Origin: Planctomycetaceae bacterium
Lineage (GTDB): Bacteria > Planctomycetota > UBA1135 > GCA-002686595
Length of the DNA stretch: 64,000 nucleotides
Assembly: GCA_011525785.1 (NCBI GenBank)
Contig: WYBT01000021.1
Span: 124,001 to 188,000, forward strand
Direction: 5' to 3'
The notes beneath the pieces were generated by a model, which was given only the letters and a program-made list of their open reading frames with translations, ran no database searches and was not told where the DNA came from. The translations under genes were made by a program, and so were the position numbers. Positions 1 to 10,200 of this stretch are shown one piece after another (within the stretch, counting starts at the first letter, position 1; every line of letters begins with the position of its first letter).

Positions 1-1437
1 CACGCCGCGCCCCTGCGCATCGACGACCCTGCCGCTGATCTGCTTGCCCGGCGCCGCGACGATGCGCACTTCGTGCTCTTCGATCTCGCTGCGCACGTCG
101 ACCAGGCCCATGGCCGCGACGAGCCGCGGGCCGCCGTCGTGCGTCGGCGTTGGCTCGAGGCCCACGGCCCACCGATCGACGTCGAGCCCCTCGAACAGGA
201 ACTCGCCCTGGGCGTTCGCTCGAACGCTCGCGTCGCTCGATCCGCTGATCAACGCACGCACGCCGTGCGTGGCGCGATACAAGTGCAATTGCGCGAGCGG
301 CACGCCGCGGCCCTCGCTGTCGACCACGACCCCGCGCAGCCGCGCGCCGAGGTCGAGGCGCACGTCGACGCTCGTCTCGACGCCCGGTGAGAGCACCACC
401 GTCTCGTTCAAGGTCTTGGTGCGGCTGCCGTGGGTCACTCGCACACGCAGTGGCACGTGCGACGGCATCCGTGCGAAGCGTGCGACGCCCTCGCGACTTG
501 CGTTGTGCGACCAGCGCCCGGGCGAACTCTTTCCAACCTCGCTCTGCTCGGCGCGGTCCGCGAGCAAGACCTCGACACTGCCCTGCGCAGGCTCGCCGGG
601 CCGTTCGAACACGTTCACCACCAGCGACGCTTCGCGGCCGAGCGCCAGGACGAAGGCCGTGGCTTCGCTCTCGTGGCCGGCGGTGAGCTCGACGTCCATG
701 GGCAGGTAGTCGGGCGCCGCCACGCGGATCTTCTTCTCGAGCCAGGTGCGCGCGCGCACGGTGAACAGGCCGCGCTTGTCGGACTCGAGCGAGGGTTCGA
801 CCTCGCGCTCGACGCGCACGAGCGCGCCCGCGAGCGGGAGCTGCGTGTCGGCGGCGATGACACGGCCCACGAAGACCAAGTCGGGCTCGGTCGGCACGCG
901 CAGCTCGAGCTCTGCCGTCGCTCCGGCCGGAAGGGGAGCGACGTTGAGCGCGCCGCCAGCTTCGAGGCCCCACGCGTCGAGCGAGCGCAAGGTGTGATCC
1001 GTTCCGGCTTCGACGTAGAGAGTCGCGCGCCCCGCCGCGTCGCTCAGCGCGGACTCGCCCGGCTGCGCGGTCGCGCCCTTGCCGGGGCGGCCTTCCCATT
1101 TCGGCGCCGTGCCCTTCAACGCCGCGACGCGATGCTGGTTCGCCCCGTGCCCGGTCTCGCGCGAGACGACGCGCACGTCGAGGCGCGCGAGCGTTGCGGC
1201 CCAGGCTTCGGGCTCGGGCGGAGGCGCCAACGGGATCTCGACGCGAGCTTCGTTCGCGCCGGGCGTCGGGTCGAGCGTCGCCGGCGCTGTGAGTTCGACC
1301 TCGGGCTGCGCCGGTTCCTTCGCGAGCGCGGCGTTCGGTGTCGCCGTCGCGCTCGAAGTGCTTTCAGGTTCGCCCGCGAGCAGCCACACGAGCACGGCCG
1401 CGGCCACCAGGGCGCTGACGAACAGGACGAGCTTCAT
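1..1437 (-). CDS. Secreted carboxypeptidase-regulatory-like domain protein, C-terminus cut by window edge
   Basis: An open frame of 479 codons runs from an ATG at 1437 to the window edge with no stop, so the C-terminus lies outside. The N-terminus is a signal peptide or membrane anchor (MKLVLFVSALVAAAVLVWLL) followed by a Pro/Ala/Glu-rich linker. The rest shows repeated beta-sandwich modules of the carboxypeptidase regulatory-like type, with recurring patterns such as GRVIAADTQLPLAGALV, RLRGVVVDSEGRGVPLAQL and SGRVVDAQGRGV. This is the hallmark of secreted Ig-like or transthyretin-like repeats that do not themselves carry a peptidase site. It is transcribed divergently from the next gene, with about 100 bp between them. 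The protein at 57739-60306 has the same design. The exact function is unknown; a structural or ligand-binding cell-surface role is an inference. Confidence 0.8.
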   Translation of the reverse strand, partial: MKLVLFVSALVAAAVLVWLLAGEPESTSSATATPNAALAKEPAQPEVELTAPATLDPTPGANEARVEIPLAPPPEPEAWAATLARLDVRVVSRETGHGANQHRVAALKGTAPKWEGRPGKGATAQPGESALSDAAGRATLYVEAGTDHTLRSLDAWGLEAGGALNVAPLPAGATAELELRVPTEPDLVFVGRVIAADTQLPLAGALVRVEREVEPSLESDKRGLFTVRARTWLEKKIRVAAPDYLPMDVELTAGHESEATAFVLALGREASLVVNVFERPGEPAQGSVEVLLADRAEQSEVGKSSPGRWSHNASREGVARFARMPSHVPLRVRVTHGSRTKTLNETVVLSPGVETSVDVRLDLGARLRGVVVDSEGRGVPLAQLHLYRATHGVRALISGSSDASVRANAQGEFLFEGLDVDRWAVGLEPTPTHDGGPRLVAAMGLVDVRSEIEEHEVRIVAAPGKQISGRVVDAQGRGV

Positions 1438-1538
1438 GCGAGGGATTCACGCCAGGGGATGAGAGAGCGTAGCCCGCTCCGCACGGATCCCGCCAGCGCG
1501 CGAGACCGGGCCGCGCGCGGGGGCTACGCTGCGCCGCC

Positions 1539-3605
1539 TTGAAGTCCAATTCAAAGAGCACCCAAGCCAACGCTGCTGCGCCGCTCGAGGCCGGACTGGC
1601 GCGTCCGTTCGCGATCATCGCGGTAGTGGCGCTCGCGCTGCGCGTGCTTTACCTCGCGCAGGCCTCCAGCACGCCACTGTTCGCTCTGCCGATCATGGAC
1701 GGCGCGGCGTACCGCGAATGGGCCGCGCGCATCGCGGCCGGCGACTGGATCGGCAGCGAGGTCTTCTACCAGGCGCCGCTGTATCCGTACTTCCTGGCGC
1801 TGATCCAGTTCGTTTTCGGCGACGGACTTGGCCCCGTGCGCGCGGTGCAAGCGCTGCTCGGCTCGCTCTCGTGCGGCTTGCTGTTCCTCGCCGCGCGCTG
1901 GTTCTTCTCGCGCCGCGTCGGCTGGATCGCGGGCCTGGGGCTGGCGCTGTATCCGCCGGCGATCTTCTTCGACGGCCAGATCCAGAAGGCGTCGCTCGGC
2001 GGAGTGCTCGTCACGGCGCTGCTCGCGTTGCTCGCGCGCGCGCGGCACGCCTCGAGTCCCAAGCTGTGGCTCGCCGCAGGTGCGACGCTCGGCGCGCTGA
2101 TGGCGACGCGCGAGGAGACGTTGCTCCTCGTTCCGGTGTTGCTCGCTGCGTGCTGGGCGTACAGCAGGGCTCGCTCGCAAGCGCCAGCGAGCCTTGCAGC
2201 GACGCTCGGCGGCCTAGCGCTCGTCCTCGCGCCGATCGCCGCGCGCAACGCGCACGTCGGCGGCGAGTTCGTGCTCACGACCTCGCAGGCCGGCTCGAAC
2301 TTCTTCATCGGCAATCACGAGGGCGCGAGCGGCGTGTACGAGCCGCTGCTCCCCGGCCGCAGCAGCACTCCGCTCGAGCGCATCGACGCGCGCCAGCTCG
2401 CGGAGCAGGGCGCCGGCCGACAGCTGAGCGCCTCCGAGGTCTCGAGCTACTGGTTCGGCAAGTCGTTCGAGTGGATCACGGCCGAGCCGCTCGAATGGCT
2501 CGCGCTACTGGCGCGCAAGTTCGCGCTCGCGCTGAACGCGTACGAGATCCCCGACTACGAGGACCAGGGCTACTACGCCGAGCATTCGTGGCTGCTGCGC
2601 GGACTCGGCGCTGTGCTGCACTTCGGCCTGATCGCGCCGCTCGCGGCCGCCGGACTGCTGTTGAGCTGGTCGCGCCGGCGCGAGCTCGCCGTGCTGCACG
2701 CGTTCATCGTCGCACTGCTCGCGGGCCTCGTGTTGTTCTACGTGTTCGGCCGCTACCGCTATCCGCTCGCTCCGCCAGCGTTGATCCTCGCGGCGGCCGC
2801 GTTGGCGCTCGGCCACGAGCATTGGCTGGCGAACGAGCGCCGCAAGCTCGCGCCCGCGCTCCTCGCCGCGCTCGCACTCGGCGTGCTCTCGAACTGGCCG
2901 CTGATCGACCGGCGCGCGCAGCTCGCGATGTCGCTGTCGAACGTCGGTGCGGCGCTGATCGACGCGGGGCGCGGCGCCGAGGCGGTGGGGGACCTGCAGC
3001 GCTCGGTCGAGCTCGCCGACGACCCCGACACGCGCGCGAACTTGAGCGTGGCGCTGCTGGCGGCGAAACAGCCGCGCGAGGCGCTCGTGCACGCGCGTCG
3101 CGCGAGCGAGCAACGTCCCGACGATCCGGTGCTGCTGCGGCGCTTGAGCGCGGCGCAGCTCGCCAGCGGCGACGAGCGCGCGGCGATCGAGACGCTCAAG
3201 GCCGCGATCCAGCGTCGTCCGAGCGAAGTCGAGAGCTGGGAAGCGCTGGTGGCGGTGTTCGTCAACCGCGGCGACTGGATGCGCGCCGTCGAGACCGCCC
3301 GCAGCACCCTGCGCACCAACCCCGAGTCGCTCGCGGCCGGCCTGCAGCTCGTGTGGCTGCTCTCGGTCGCCGAGGACCCGGCGCAGCGCGCTCCCGCGGA
3401 GGCAGTGCAGCTCGCGCAGGGGCTCGAGGTGCGCACGCGCGGTGAAGACGTGCGCGTGCTCGAGATGCACGGCGTCGCGCTCGCGAGCGCGGGCCGCCGC
3501 GACGAGGCTCAGGTCAAGTTCGAACAAGCCGCGCAGCGCGCGCTGGCGCTGGGCTCGCGCGATCTCGCCGATCGGATCCGCGCGAGCGCTGCTGCGATGC
3601 GCTGA
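1539..3605 (+). CDS. GT39-like membrane glycosyltransferase fused to TPR domain
   Basis: The 688-residue protein has about ten hydrophobic segments in residues 20-460, then a soluble TPR-like tail of about 220 residues. Near the N-terminus, after the first membrane segment, comes MDGAAYREWAARI and then YQAPLYPYFLALI. This matches the first periplasmic loop of the GT39/ArnT/RgtA-type family, where an Asp is the expected catalytic residue. These enzymes transfer a sugar from a polyprenyl-phosphate donor to an acceptor outside the membrane. The tail has TPR-style helices (for example ANLSVALLAAKQPREALVHARRA). The start is a TTG, because no ATG or GTG precedes the first membrane helix; the start is less certain than the frame. 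The SIR2-like gene begins 12 nt downstream, so the two may be co-transcribed. Donor and acceptor cannot be told from the sequence. Confidence 0.8.
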   Translation: MKSNSKSTQANAAAPLEAGLARPFAIIAVVALALRVLYLAQASSTPLFALPIMDGAAYREWAARIAAGDWIGSEVFYQAPLYPYFLALIQFVFGDGLGPVRAVQALLGSLSCGLLFLAARWFFSRRVGWIAGLGLALYPPAIFFDGQIQKASLGGVLVTALLALLARARHASSPKLWLAAGATLGALMATREETLLLVPVLLAACWAYSRARSQAPASLAATLGGLALVLAPIAARNAHVGGEFVLTTSQAGSNFFIGNHEGASGVYEPLLPGRSSTPLERIDARQLAEQGAGRQLSASEVSSYWFGKSFEWITAEPLEWLALLARKFALALNAYEIPDYEDQGYYAEHSWLLRGLGAVLHFGLIAPLAAAGLLLSWSRRRELAVLHAFIVALLAGLVLFYVFGRYRYPLAPPALILAAAALALGHEHWLANERRKLAPALLAALALGVLSNWPLIDRRAQLAMSLSNVGAALIDAGRGAEAVGDLQRSVELADDPDTRANLSVALLAAKQPREALVHARRASEQRPDDPVLLRRLSAAQLASGDERAAIETLKAAIQRRPSEVESWEALVAVFVNRGDWMRAVETARSTLRTNPESLAAGLQLVWLLSVAEDPAQRAPAEAVQLAQGLEVRTRGEDVRVLEMHGVALASAGRRDEAQVKFEQAAQRALALGSRDLADRIRASAAAMR

Positions 3606-3617
3606 GGTCGCACATCG

Positions 3618-5348
3618 ATGCCGCTGAGCTTCCAACATCTGCTCCCCCGACTCGTGGCGGCCTACGAGCGCGGTCGGCTCACGCCGTTCATCGGCAGCGG
3701 TCTGAGCATGCCCGTCGCGGGCTCGTGGTCGGGCCTGATCAAAGGCCTCGAGCAAGCCGCCGGCCTCGAGTCGTCCACGCTCGAAGCGGACAACAAGCCC
3801 GAGGCCCTCGTGCGGCGCGCGAACAAGGCGACGCGCAAGCTGCGCCTCGCGGACGAAGAGCGCTTCTACCGCGTCGTGCGCGGCTTGATGGGCTCGCGTG
3901 AGGCCGATCCGCCGCCGCAGACGCTCGCGCTCGCCAAGCTCTGGTGGCCGCTGGTGCTCACCACCAACTACGACAACCTGTTCGCGATCGCGCACCGCCG
4001 CGCGCACGGCAAGGACGCTGAAGGCGGCGAGCGGCCGCTGCAGGTGCTCGGCCGCAGCCCGATCGACTGCCAGCACGTGCTCTCGTCGCTCTCGAGCCCC
4101 AGCCACGCGATTTTGTGGGCTCTGCAGGGTTTTCTGCGCGCGCCGAACAGCTCGCGGCTCGCGCGCGGCGACGAGGAGCGCCCGCACGAGGTCGTGATCG
4201 GCCACCAGGAGTACCGCGCGGTCGCCAATCGCGAGCCGCACTTCCGGCGCGCCTTCGCCGAAGTCTTCCGCAGCCGCTCGCTGTTCTTCCTCGGCTCCGG
4301 ATTGAGCGAGTCGTACCTGCTCGATCTGTTCGGCGAGGTGCTCGAGATCTACGGGCCGAGCGCGCGGCCGAACTACGCGCTGATGAAGAAGGGCGAGGTC
4401 GACCCCGACTTCATGCTCGCGCGCTTCCACACCGAGGTGTGCGAGTACGACGACCACGCCGAGCTGCCCAAGCTGCTCGATCAGCTCGCGGAGGCCGTGG
4501 CCGAGCGCGCGTGTCGTCAGGTGCGTTGGAGCTTCGCCGTCCACGCGCCGCGCGCGGAGGCGCTCGCGACGCCGCGCGAGGACTTCACCGTGGTGCGCGG
4601 GAACCTGCGCGTTCCCGAAGCGGACGAGTGCCTAGTCGTGAGCGGCGGCGAGCGCAACGGCCAGCTGCACTTCGGTCCGCAGGCTGCGGCCGTGCTCAGC
4701 CAGCTCGGCCTGCGCACCGGCCTTCGCCCCGCGCGGGTCGAGCGCCCGTTCACGCGCCTCTCGAGCGCTCCGCTCGTGCTCGCGGCCGTCGCGGTCGAAG
4801 CGAGCGGCCCGCGCGACCTGCGCAACGTGTTCAGCGCCTGCGAGACGCTGTTCGGCCTTGTCGAACAGGTTGAGCCCAAGATCCGCCGCGTCGTGATGCA
4901 GCAGATCTACTCCGGCAAGCGCTCGCTGTTCCCCGACCGGCTCGCGCTGGCGCAGATCGCGCGCGCCTTCGGCTACTGGAAACGCGTGCAGCCGCAGTCG
5001 CGCTTCGAACTCGAGCTGCACACCTGGAAGCCCACGATCTACCAGGAGCTCGCCAGCGGCCGCCTCGATCTGATCGAGATGCTCTCGAGCGATGACATCC
5101 GCTTCTGGGCCGAGATCGTCGAGCAGGACGGCGCCGTCGAACGCCGCCTGTTCCACGAGGAGCCGAGCTTCGAGATCCGCGCGCTGCTCGAACGCCTCGA
5201 AGTCCCCGCCGACGGCTGGACGCTCGAAGTCTCGCCCGCGCCGAGCCCCGAGCTCGAACTCCGCCCCGCGCGCGAGTGCCTCGACGACAGCCTGATCGAG
5301 CTGGGCGTGGTGCCCGGCAGCTCGATCGTGCTGCGGCGCGCGGAATAG
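3618..5348 (+). CDS. SIR2-like protein with possible macro-like middle and ubiquitin-like C-terminal domain
   Basis: The 576-residue protein has no signal peptide and is predicted cytoplasmic. Residues 1-290 look like a SIR2-type NAD-binding domain: TPFIGSGLS (22-30), LTTNYDN (114-120), VVIGHQEYR (192-200) and LFFLGSGLSE (222-231). Where related proteins usually have a Leu-His-Gly active-site motif, this one reads ILWALQGFL (165-173), so the usual catalytic His appears to be Gln. Residues 318-480 have an alternating strand/helix pattern (ECLVVSGG, PLVLAAVAV, IRRVVMQQI, FELELHTW) that could be a macro-like fold; this is weak. Residues 495-576 fit a ubiquitin-like beta-grasp: two strands, a helix (EIRALLERLEVP), then DDSLIELGVVPGSSIVLRR. 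SIR2 domains often act as NADases in bacterial defence, but no TIR, Argonaute or HerA partner is adjacent. Function unknown. Confidence 0.8.
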   Translation: MPLSFQHLLPRLVAAYERGRLTPFIGSGLSMPVAGSWSGLIKGLEQAAGLESSTLEADNKPEALVRRANKATRKLRLADEERFYRVVRGLMGSREADPPPQTLALAKLWWPLVLTTNYDNLFAIAHRRAHGKDAEGGERPLQVLGRSPIDCQHVLSSLSSPSHAILWALQGFLRAPNSSRLARGDEERPHEVVIGHQEYRAVANREPHFRRAFAEVFRSRSLFFLGSGLSESYLLDLFGEVLEIYGPSARPNYALMKKGEVDPDFMLARFHTEVCEYDDHAELPKLLDQLAEAVAERACRQVRWSFAVHAPRAEALATPREDFTVVRGNLRVPEADECLVVSGGERNGQLHFGPQAAAVLSQLGLRTGLRPARVERPFTRLSSAPLVLAAVAVEASGPRDLRNVFSACETLFGLVEQVEPKIRRVVMQQIYSGKRSLFPDRLALAQIARAFGYWKRVQPQSRFELELHTWKPTIYQELASGRLDLIEMLSSDDIRFWAEIVEQDGAVERRLFHEEPSFEIRALLERLEVPADGWTLEVSPAPSPELELRPARECLDDSLIELGVVPGSSIVLRRAE

Positions 5349-5437
5349 TCCACGCTGCGCCCGAGTTCTCGAATTCCCGTGGCGGCCGGGTGGTCACGTC
5401 CGGAGCGCGGCTTCGTTCCATGCGCTGGAGAACCCCC

Positions 5438-7213
5438 ATGCGCAAACCGCAGTCCGTCGCTACAGCGCTTCTCACCCTGCTCGCTCCCCCGGCCGCGTTC
5501 GCGCAGATCACCACGCGCGTGAGCGTCGACAGCCTCGGCGCGCAGGCCAACCAGACCACCGGCCCGACGATGATCTCGGGCAACGGTCGCTATGTGGCGT
5601 TTGCTAGCAACGCCACCAACCTGGTCGCGGGCGACACCAACGGCGTGACGGACGTGTTCGTCCACGACCGGCAGCTCGCGACCACCGAGCGCGTGAGCGT
5701 CTCGACCGCCGGCGTGCAGGGCAACTTCCAGAGCGGCTTCAGCGGCAACCCCGCGTTCATGGAGACGCTGCCGGCCGGCCTGTCGATCTCGTCCGACGGC
5801 CGCTTCGTCGTGTTCGAGAGCTTCGCGAACAACCTCGTCGCGGGCGACAGCAACGCGCGCACCGACGTGTTCTTGCGCGATCGCCAGCTCGGGACGACCG
5901 AACGCGTCAGCCTCACGGCCGGCAACGCGCAGTGCGGCGGCGACTGCTGGCGTCCGAGCGTGAGCGACGACGGCCGCTTCATCACGTTCCAGTCCGGCGA
6001 CAACTCGATCGTCGCGGGCGACGTCACGGGCTTCGACGTCTTCGTGCGCGATCGAACGCTCGGCACGACGTTCAAAGTGAGCCTTGGAACCGGCGGGACC
6101 CAGGGCAACAACGACTCCGAGGTGCAGGGCGGCCCGGGCGCGATCTCGAACGACGGCCGCTACGTCGTGTTCCGTTCGCTGAGCAGCAACTTCGTCGCGG
6201 GGGACACGAACGGACGCTGGGACACGTTCGTGTACGACCGCACGCTGCTCGTCACGACGCGTGCGAGCGTCAGCGCCGCCGGTGCGCAAGGAAACGACAA
6301 CGCGCAAGGCGCGTGCATCTCGGCCGACGGCCGCTACGTCGCGTTCACGAGCTCGGCCACCAACCTGGTCGCGGGCGACGTCAACGGGTTCAACGATGTC
6401 TTCGTGCGCGACCTCGTCGCGGGCACGACGGTCTGCGCGAGTCTCGACTCCTCCGGCGCGCCGGCCCTGAGCAGCAACAACTCCGATCCGTACATCTCGC
6501 AGAGCGGGCGCTTCGTGAGCTTCGCCAGCTCGGCGACCACGTTGGTCCCAGGCGATACCAACGGCCGCCGAGATGTGTTCGTGCGCGACCTCGCGACGAA
6601 TTCGATCCGTTGCGCGAGCCGCTCCTCAGCCGGCGCCTTCGGCAGCCAGGACAGCTACGCCGGCTCGTTCTCGAACGACGGTCGCTACGTCGCGTTCTGG
6701 AGCCTGTCGTCGAACCTCGTCGCCGGCGACACCAACGCGCGCTGGGACGCGTTCGTGAACGACCGCGGCCCGAACAACTTCGTCGTCTACTGCACGGCCG
6801 GGACCTCGACCAACGGCTGCACGGCGCTCATGAGCGCTGTCGGCGCGCCGAGCGCGACGGCCGGCGCGGGCTTCACGCTCACCGCGAGCTCCGTCGAAGG
6901 GCAGAAGCAGGGCCTGATGTTCTACGGCGTCGACAACTCGGGCTTCGCGCCCGCGCCGTGGGGAGCGAGCTCCTCGTACCTGTGCGTGAAGCCTCCCACG
7001 CAGCGCTCAGCCCCGGGCAGCTCGGGCGGCGTCGCGGGCTCGTGCAATGGCGTGCTCACGCTGGACTGGAACACCTTCGCCGCGACGCCGGGCGTGCTCG
7101 GCGCGCCGTTCGCCGCGGGCGACCACGTGTTCGCGCAGGCCTGGTACCGCGACCCGTCGAGCGCGAAGACGACAGCGATGTCGGACGCGCTCGAGTTCGT
7201 CGTCGAGCCGTAG
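5438..7213 (+). CDS. Secreted PD40-type beta-propeller protein with shared C-terminal domain
   Basis: The 591-residue protein has a signal peptide ending near AAFAQ. The body contains about seven repeats of the form ISSDGRFVVFESFANNLVAGD followed by DVFLRDRQLGTTERVS. This is the WD40-like/TolB (PD40) propeller signature. The last 141 residues (from 6788) carry the domain shared by seven proteins of this window: YCTAGTSTNGC, VEGQKQGLMFYG, LCVKPPTQR, SCNG, WYRDP and ALEFVVEP at the end. The start at 5438 was chosen because GGAG lies 9 nt upstream and the signal peptide begins there; an in-frame ATG at 5420 is possible. The open frame continues further upstream into the SIR2-like gene, but that part is not signal-peptide-like. 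It is probably exported; its ligand is unknown. Confidence 0.85.
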   Translation: MRKPQSVATALLTLLAPPAAFAQITTRVSVDSLGAQANQTTGPTMISGNGRYVAFASNATNLVAGDTNGVTDVFVHDRQLATTERVSVSTAGVQGNFQSGFSGNPAFMETLPAGLSISSDGRFVVFESFANNLVAGDSNARTDVFLRDRQLGTTERVSLTAGNAQCGGDCWRPSVSDDGRFITFQSGDNSIVAGDVTGFDVFVRDRTLGTTFKVSLGTGGTQGNNDSEVQGGPGAISNDGRYVVFRSLSSNFVAGDTNGRWDTFVYDRTLLVTTRASVSAAGAQGNDNAQGACISADGRYVAFTSSATNLVAGDVNGFNDVFVRDLVAGTTVCASLDSSGAPALSSNNSDPYISQSGRFVSFASSATTLVPGDTNGRRDVFVRDLATNSIRCASRSSAGAFGSQDSYAGSFSNDGRYVAFWSLSSNLVAGDTNARWDAFVNDRGPNNFVVYCTAGTSTNGCTALMSAVGAPSATAGAGFTLTASSVEGQKQGLMFYGVDNSGFAPAPWGASSSYLCVKPPTQRSAPGSSGGVAGSCNGVLTLDWNTFAATPGVLGAPFAAGDHVFAQAWYRDPSSAKTTAMSDALEFVVEP

Positions 7214-7244
7214 TCGCCGGCCGGCGCTGCCGGGAGAGCGCGGA

Positions 7245-10200
7245 CTAGTTGCCGCGCGCGCCTTCGCCGAGCAGGTAGGCCACGAGGTCGAGCACTTCGT
7301 CGCGCTCGAGCACGTCGATCAGCCCCGAGGGCATGCGCGAGAGTGGGTGCGGGCGGCGCGCCGCGATCTCGTCGCGCTTGAACTCGAGCAGGTCCTCCTG
7401 CGGCGGCAGGCGGCGCAGCTTGAGCACGCCGTCGGCGTCGCCTTCGATGCGCCCGACGAACAGGTCGCCGTCGCGCGTGAGGATCTCGGTGTCCTGGTAC
7501 TGATCGGAGATCGTCGCGGACGGGGTCAGCAGCGCGTCGAGCAGGTCCGAGCGCGAGAAGCGCGAGCCCGCGCCCGTCAGGTCGGGGCCGGTGGCGCCGC
7601 CCGCGCCGTCGAAGCGGTGGCATTCGGCGCAGCGCGCTTTGACGAAGGCCGTGCGGCCGCGCGCGAGATCGCGGTCGCGCAGCGGCTCGCGCAGCAGCGG
7701 AGCGAGCTCTTCGCGCGTCCAAGCCCGCACGAACTTCGCGGCGGGAGCGCTCGCCGCGACGGTCGTCGAAGCGGGGCGCTCGAGTTCGGCGGCCAGCGCG
7801 GCGCGTTCAGCGTCGCTGAAGCCCGCGACGAAATCGGCGCGGATGCGCTGGACGTACTTCTCGAGGCTGTAGCCGCCCTTGAAGCTGCGCGCCTCGACGT
7901 CGAAGAACGCGAGCATCTGCCGGCGCTGCTCGAGCGTCCAGCCCTCGCGCAGCGTGCGCAGGCAGTACGCGGACCACAGCTTCTCCTCCTGGGTTTTCGC
8001 CTTGGCGAGCGCGGCGAGCGCGGGCGCGATCACGCGTGAATCGCCCAAGTGCGCGAGCAGTTGCACGAGCTCGCGATCGGTGCGCTCCATGCTGTACGGG
8101 AACAGCTCGATCAGGCGCTCGCGCCACTTCGCGCGCGTTGCTTCGTCAACTTCTAAGCGCAGCAGCGCGAGGCCCATGACGCGCAGCGTGTCGAGGCGGT
8201 AGCCCTCGCCGACGTTCTCGAGCGGCAGCTCGTCGATGCGGCGCAGGACTAGCGCGCTCGTCGCTTGCGGAGCGGCGCGAAGCGCGCACGAGAGCACCGT
8301 GGCGAGGTTGAAGCGATCTTGGAAGTTCGCGGCGAGCTCCGCGAGGGTCTCGGGGCTCGCGCGCTCGATCGCAGCGCGCAGCGAGGCGAGCGAGGCGTCG
8401 CTGAGCCGCGTGCGCGTCAGTCGCTTGCCCAAGTCCGCCGCAGTCGGCGCGGGCGCCGCGGGGTCGAGCAACTTGCGGATCTCGACGCGATCCTCCGCAT
8501 CGAAGTCGAAGCTCTGGCCCCGTCCGCTCGCGCGCTGTTCGGGCTGAGTCGCCGGCGCCCAGCGAACGCGGTACAGCCCCGACTGCGTGCGTCGCCCGCC
8601 GGTCGTGATGTACATCGCTCCATCCGCCGCGAAGCACAGGTCGGTCACGGGGAAGGGCTTTCCCGAGAGGAACGTCTCGAACTGATCGCCCCGCACCGCG
8701 TAGACCTTGCCGTAGGCCCAATCGGCGGCGAAGAACGCACGCTTGTACTTGGCGTCGAAGCCCGACTTCGTCGCGAAGGCCACGCCCGTCGGCGAGGCGA
8801 GTCCGATGTCGCACGTCGCAGGCATCGAGTCGACGTAGTAGCTCGGCCACTTGCCCGAGCCGTGGCGCCAACCGAAGTCCGCGCCGGGCGGCACGTGGCA
8901 CACGCGCGCAGGCCGGTACCACGGCAGACCCACGTCCCACTCCATGTCGGAGTCGAAGGTGTACAGCTCGCCGCGCTCGTCGAAGGCGATGTCGTACGCG
9001 TTGCGGAAGCCCCCGGCCCACAGCTCCCAATGCTTCGCGTTCTCGTCGGTGCGCACGATCCAGCCGCCGGGCGCGAGGATTCCGACCGCGTGCCCGTTGG
9101 GATCGTCGAGGCGCGGCGTGAGCAGGTCCTCGGCCCAGGCGCGCGTCATCCACGACGCGTCGACCGGCTCTGGGAGCTTGGTGTGGTTGCCGCCGACGAT
9201 CCACAGCTTCTGGTCGGGGCCGAGCACGACCGCGTGCGGCCCGTGTTCGCCACTGCCTTCGAAGGCGCGCAGCTGCTCGACGCTGTCGAGCATGTCGTCG
9301 CCGTTCGTGTCGCGGCAGCGGTAGAGGCCCGGCTCGTGCGACTTGCTCTCCGCGACGACCGCGTAGAGCGAATCGAAGGCCCAGCACAGTCCGTGCGCCG
9401 AGCCGAGCTCGACGGCGACGCGTTCGACCTTGGTCGCATCGCTCGAGCCGACCGCAGGCGCGGTCACGCGGTACAGCGCGCCGTACTGGTCGCTCACGTA
9501 GAAGCGGCCCTTGGCGTCCTCGCACAGCACGACCCACGAGCCCTGCTCGCCCTTGGGCACCGAGTAGAGCAGTTCGGCCACGAAGCCTTCGGGCAGCTCG
9601 AGCTCGCTGGCGGCCAGCGCGGACTCCTCGCTCGGAGTCGGCGCGCTCTCGCCGCGCATCGCCGGCCCCATGGAGTGCCAGGGCTCGATGCCGACGGGTC
9701 CGAGCACGTGCGGCGCGCCAGCGCGACTCGCAGCGAATTCAGCGGCGGTCCACGTGTCGAACGCGCCGCCGTCGACGGCGTGGGCGCTCCAGCTCGCGTC
9801 GGTGACGAGTCGCAGCAAGCGCTGCTCGCCCGCGTCGAGCACGAGCTCGACCCACGCGCCCGCTGCGTTCGATCCGTTCCAGGCCAGCGCCGTGACAGTG
9901 TTCGCGCCCGAGCGCACCAGCGCCGTGACATCGACCTCGCGCGGTCGGAACCACTCGTCGACCGCGAGCGCCGGCGCGCCGTTGACGAACACGCGCAGTC
10001 GGTTGTCGGCGGTCGCGCGCAACGTGGCGCGCGTCGCGGCGCGCGGCAGCTCGAAGTGCCGTTCGAACGCGACGGCCTCGCCTTCGCGAGGCTGCGGGCC
10101 GGACCACAGCCACTGCGGAGTCGCAGCGCCCGGTCCAGGGCCGCTCACTTCGCGCGCGGGGCTCGCTTGCGGGGCGAAGAAGCGCTCGAGCGGCTCGTTG

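Noticed and set aside
2505-4544. Minus-strand open frame of 679 codons
   Set aside because: It spans the ends of two unrelated plus-strand genes with strong motifs, so it cannot be the coding frame.
3618-5348. SIR2-like gene as part of a Thoeris or short-Argonaute system
   Set aside because: No TIR, ThsB, Argonaute or HerA gene is adjacent; neighbours are a glycosyltransferase and a secreted propeller.
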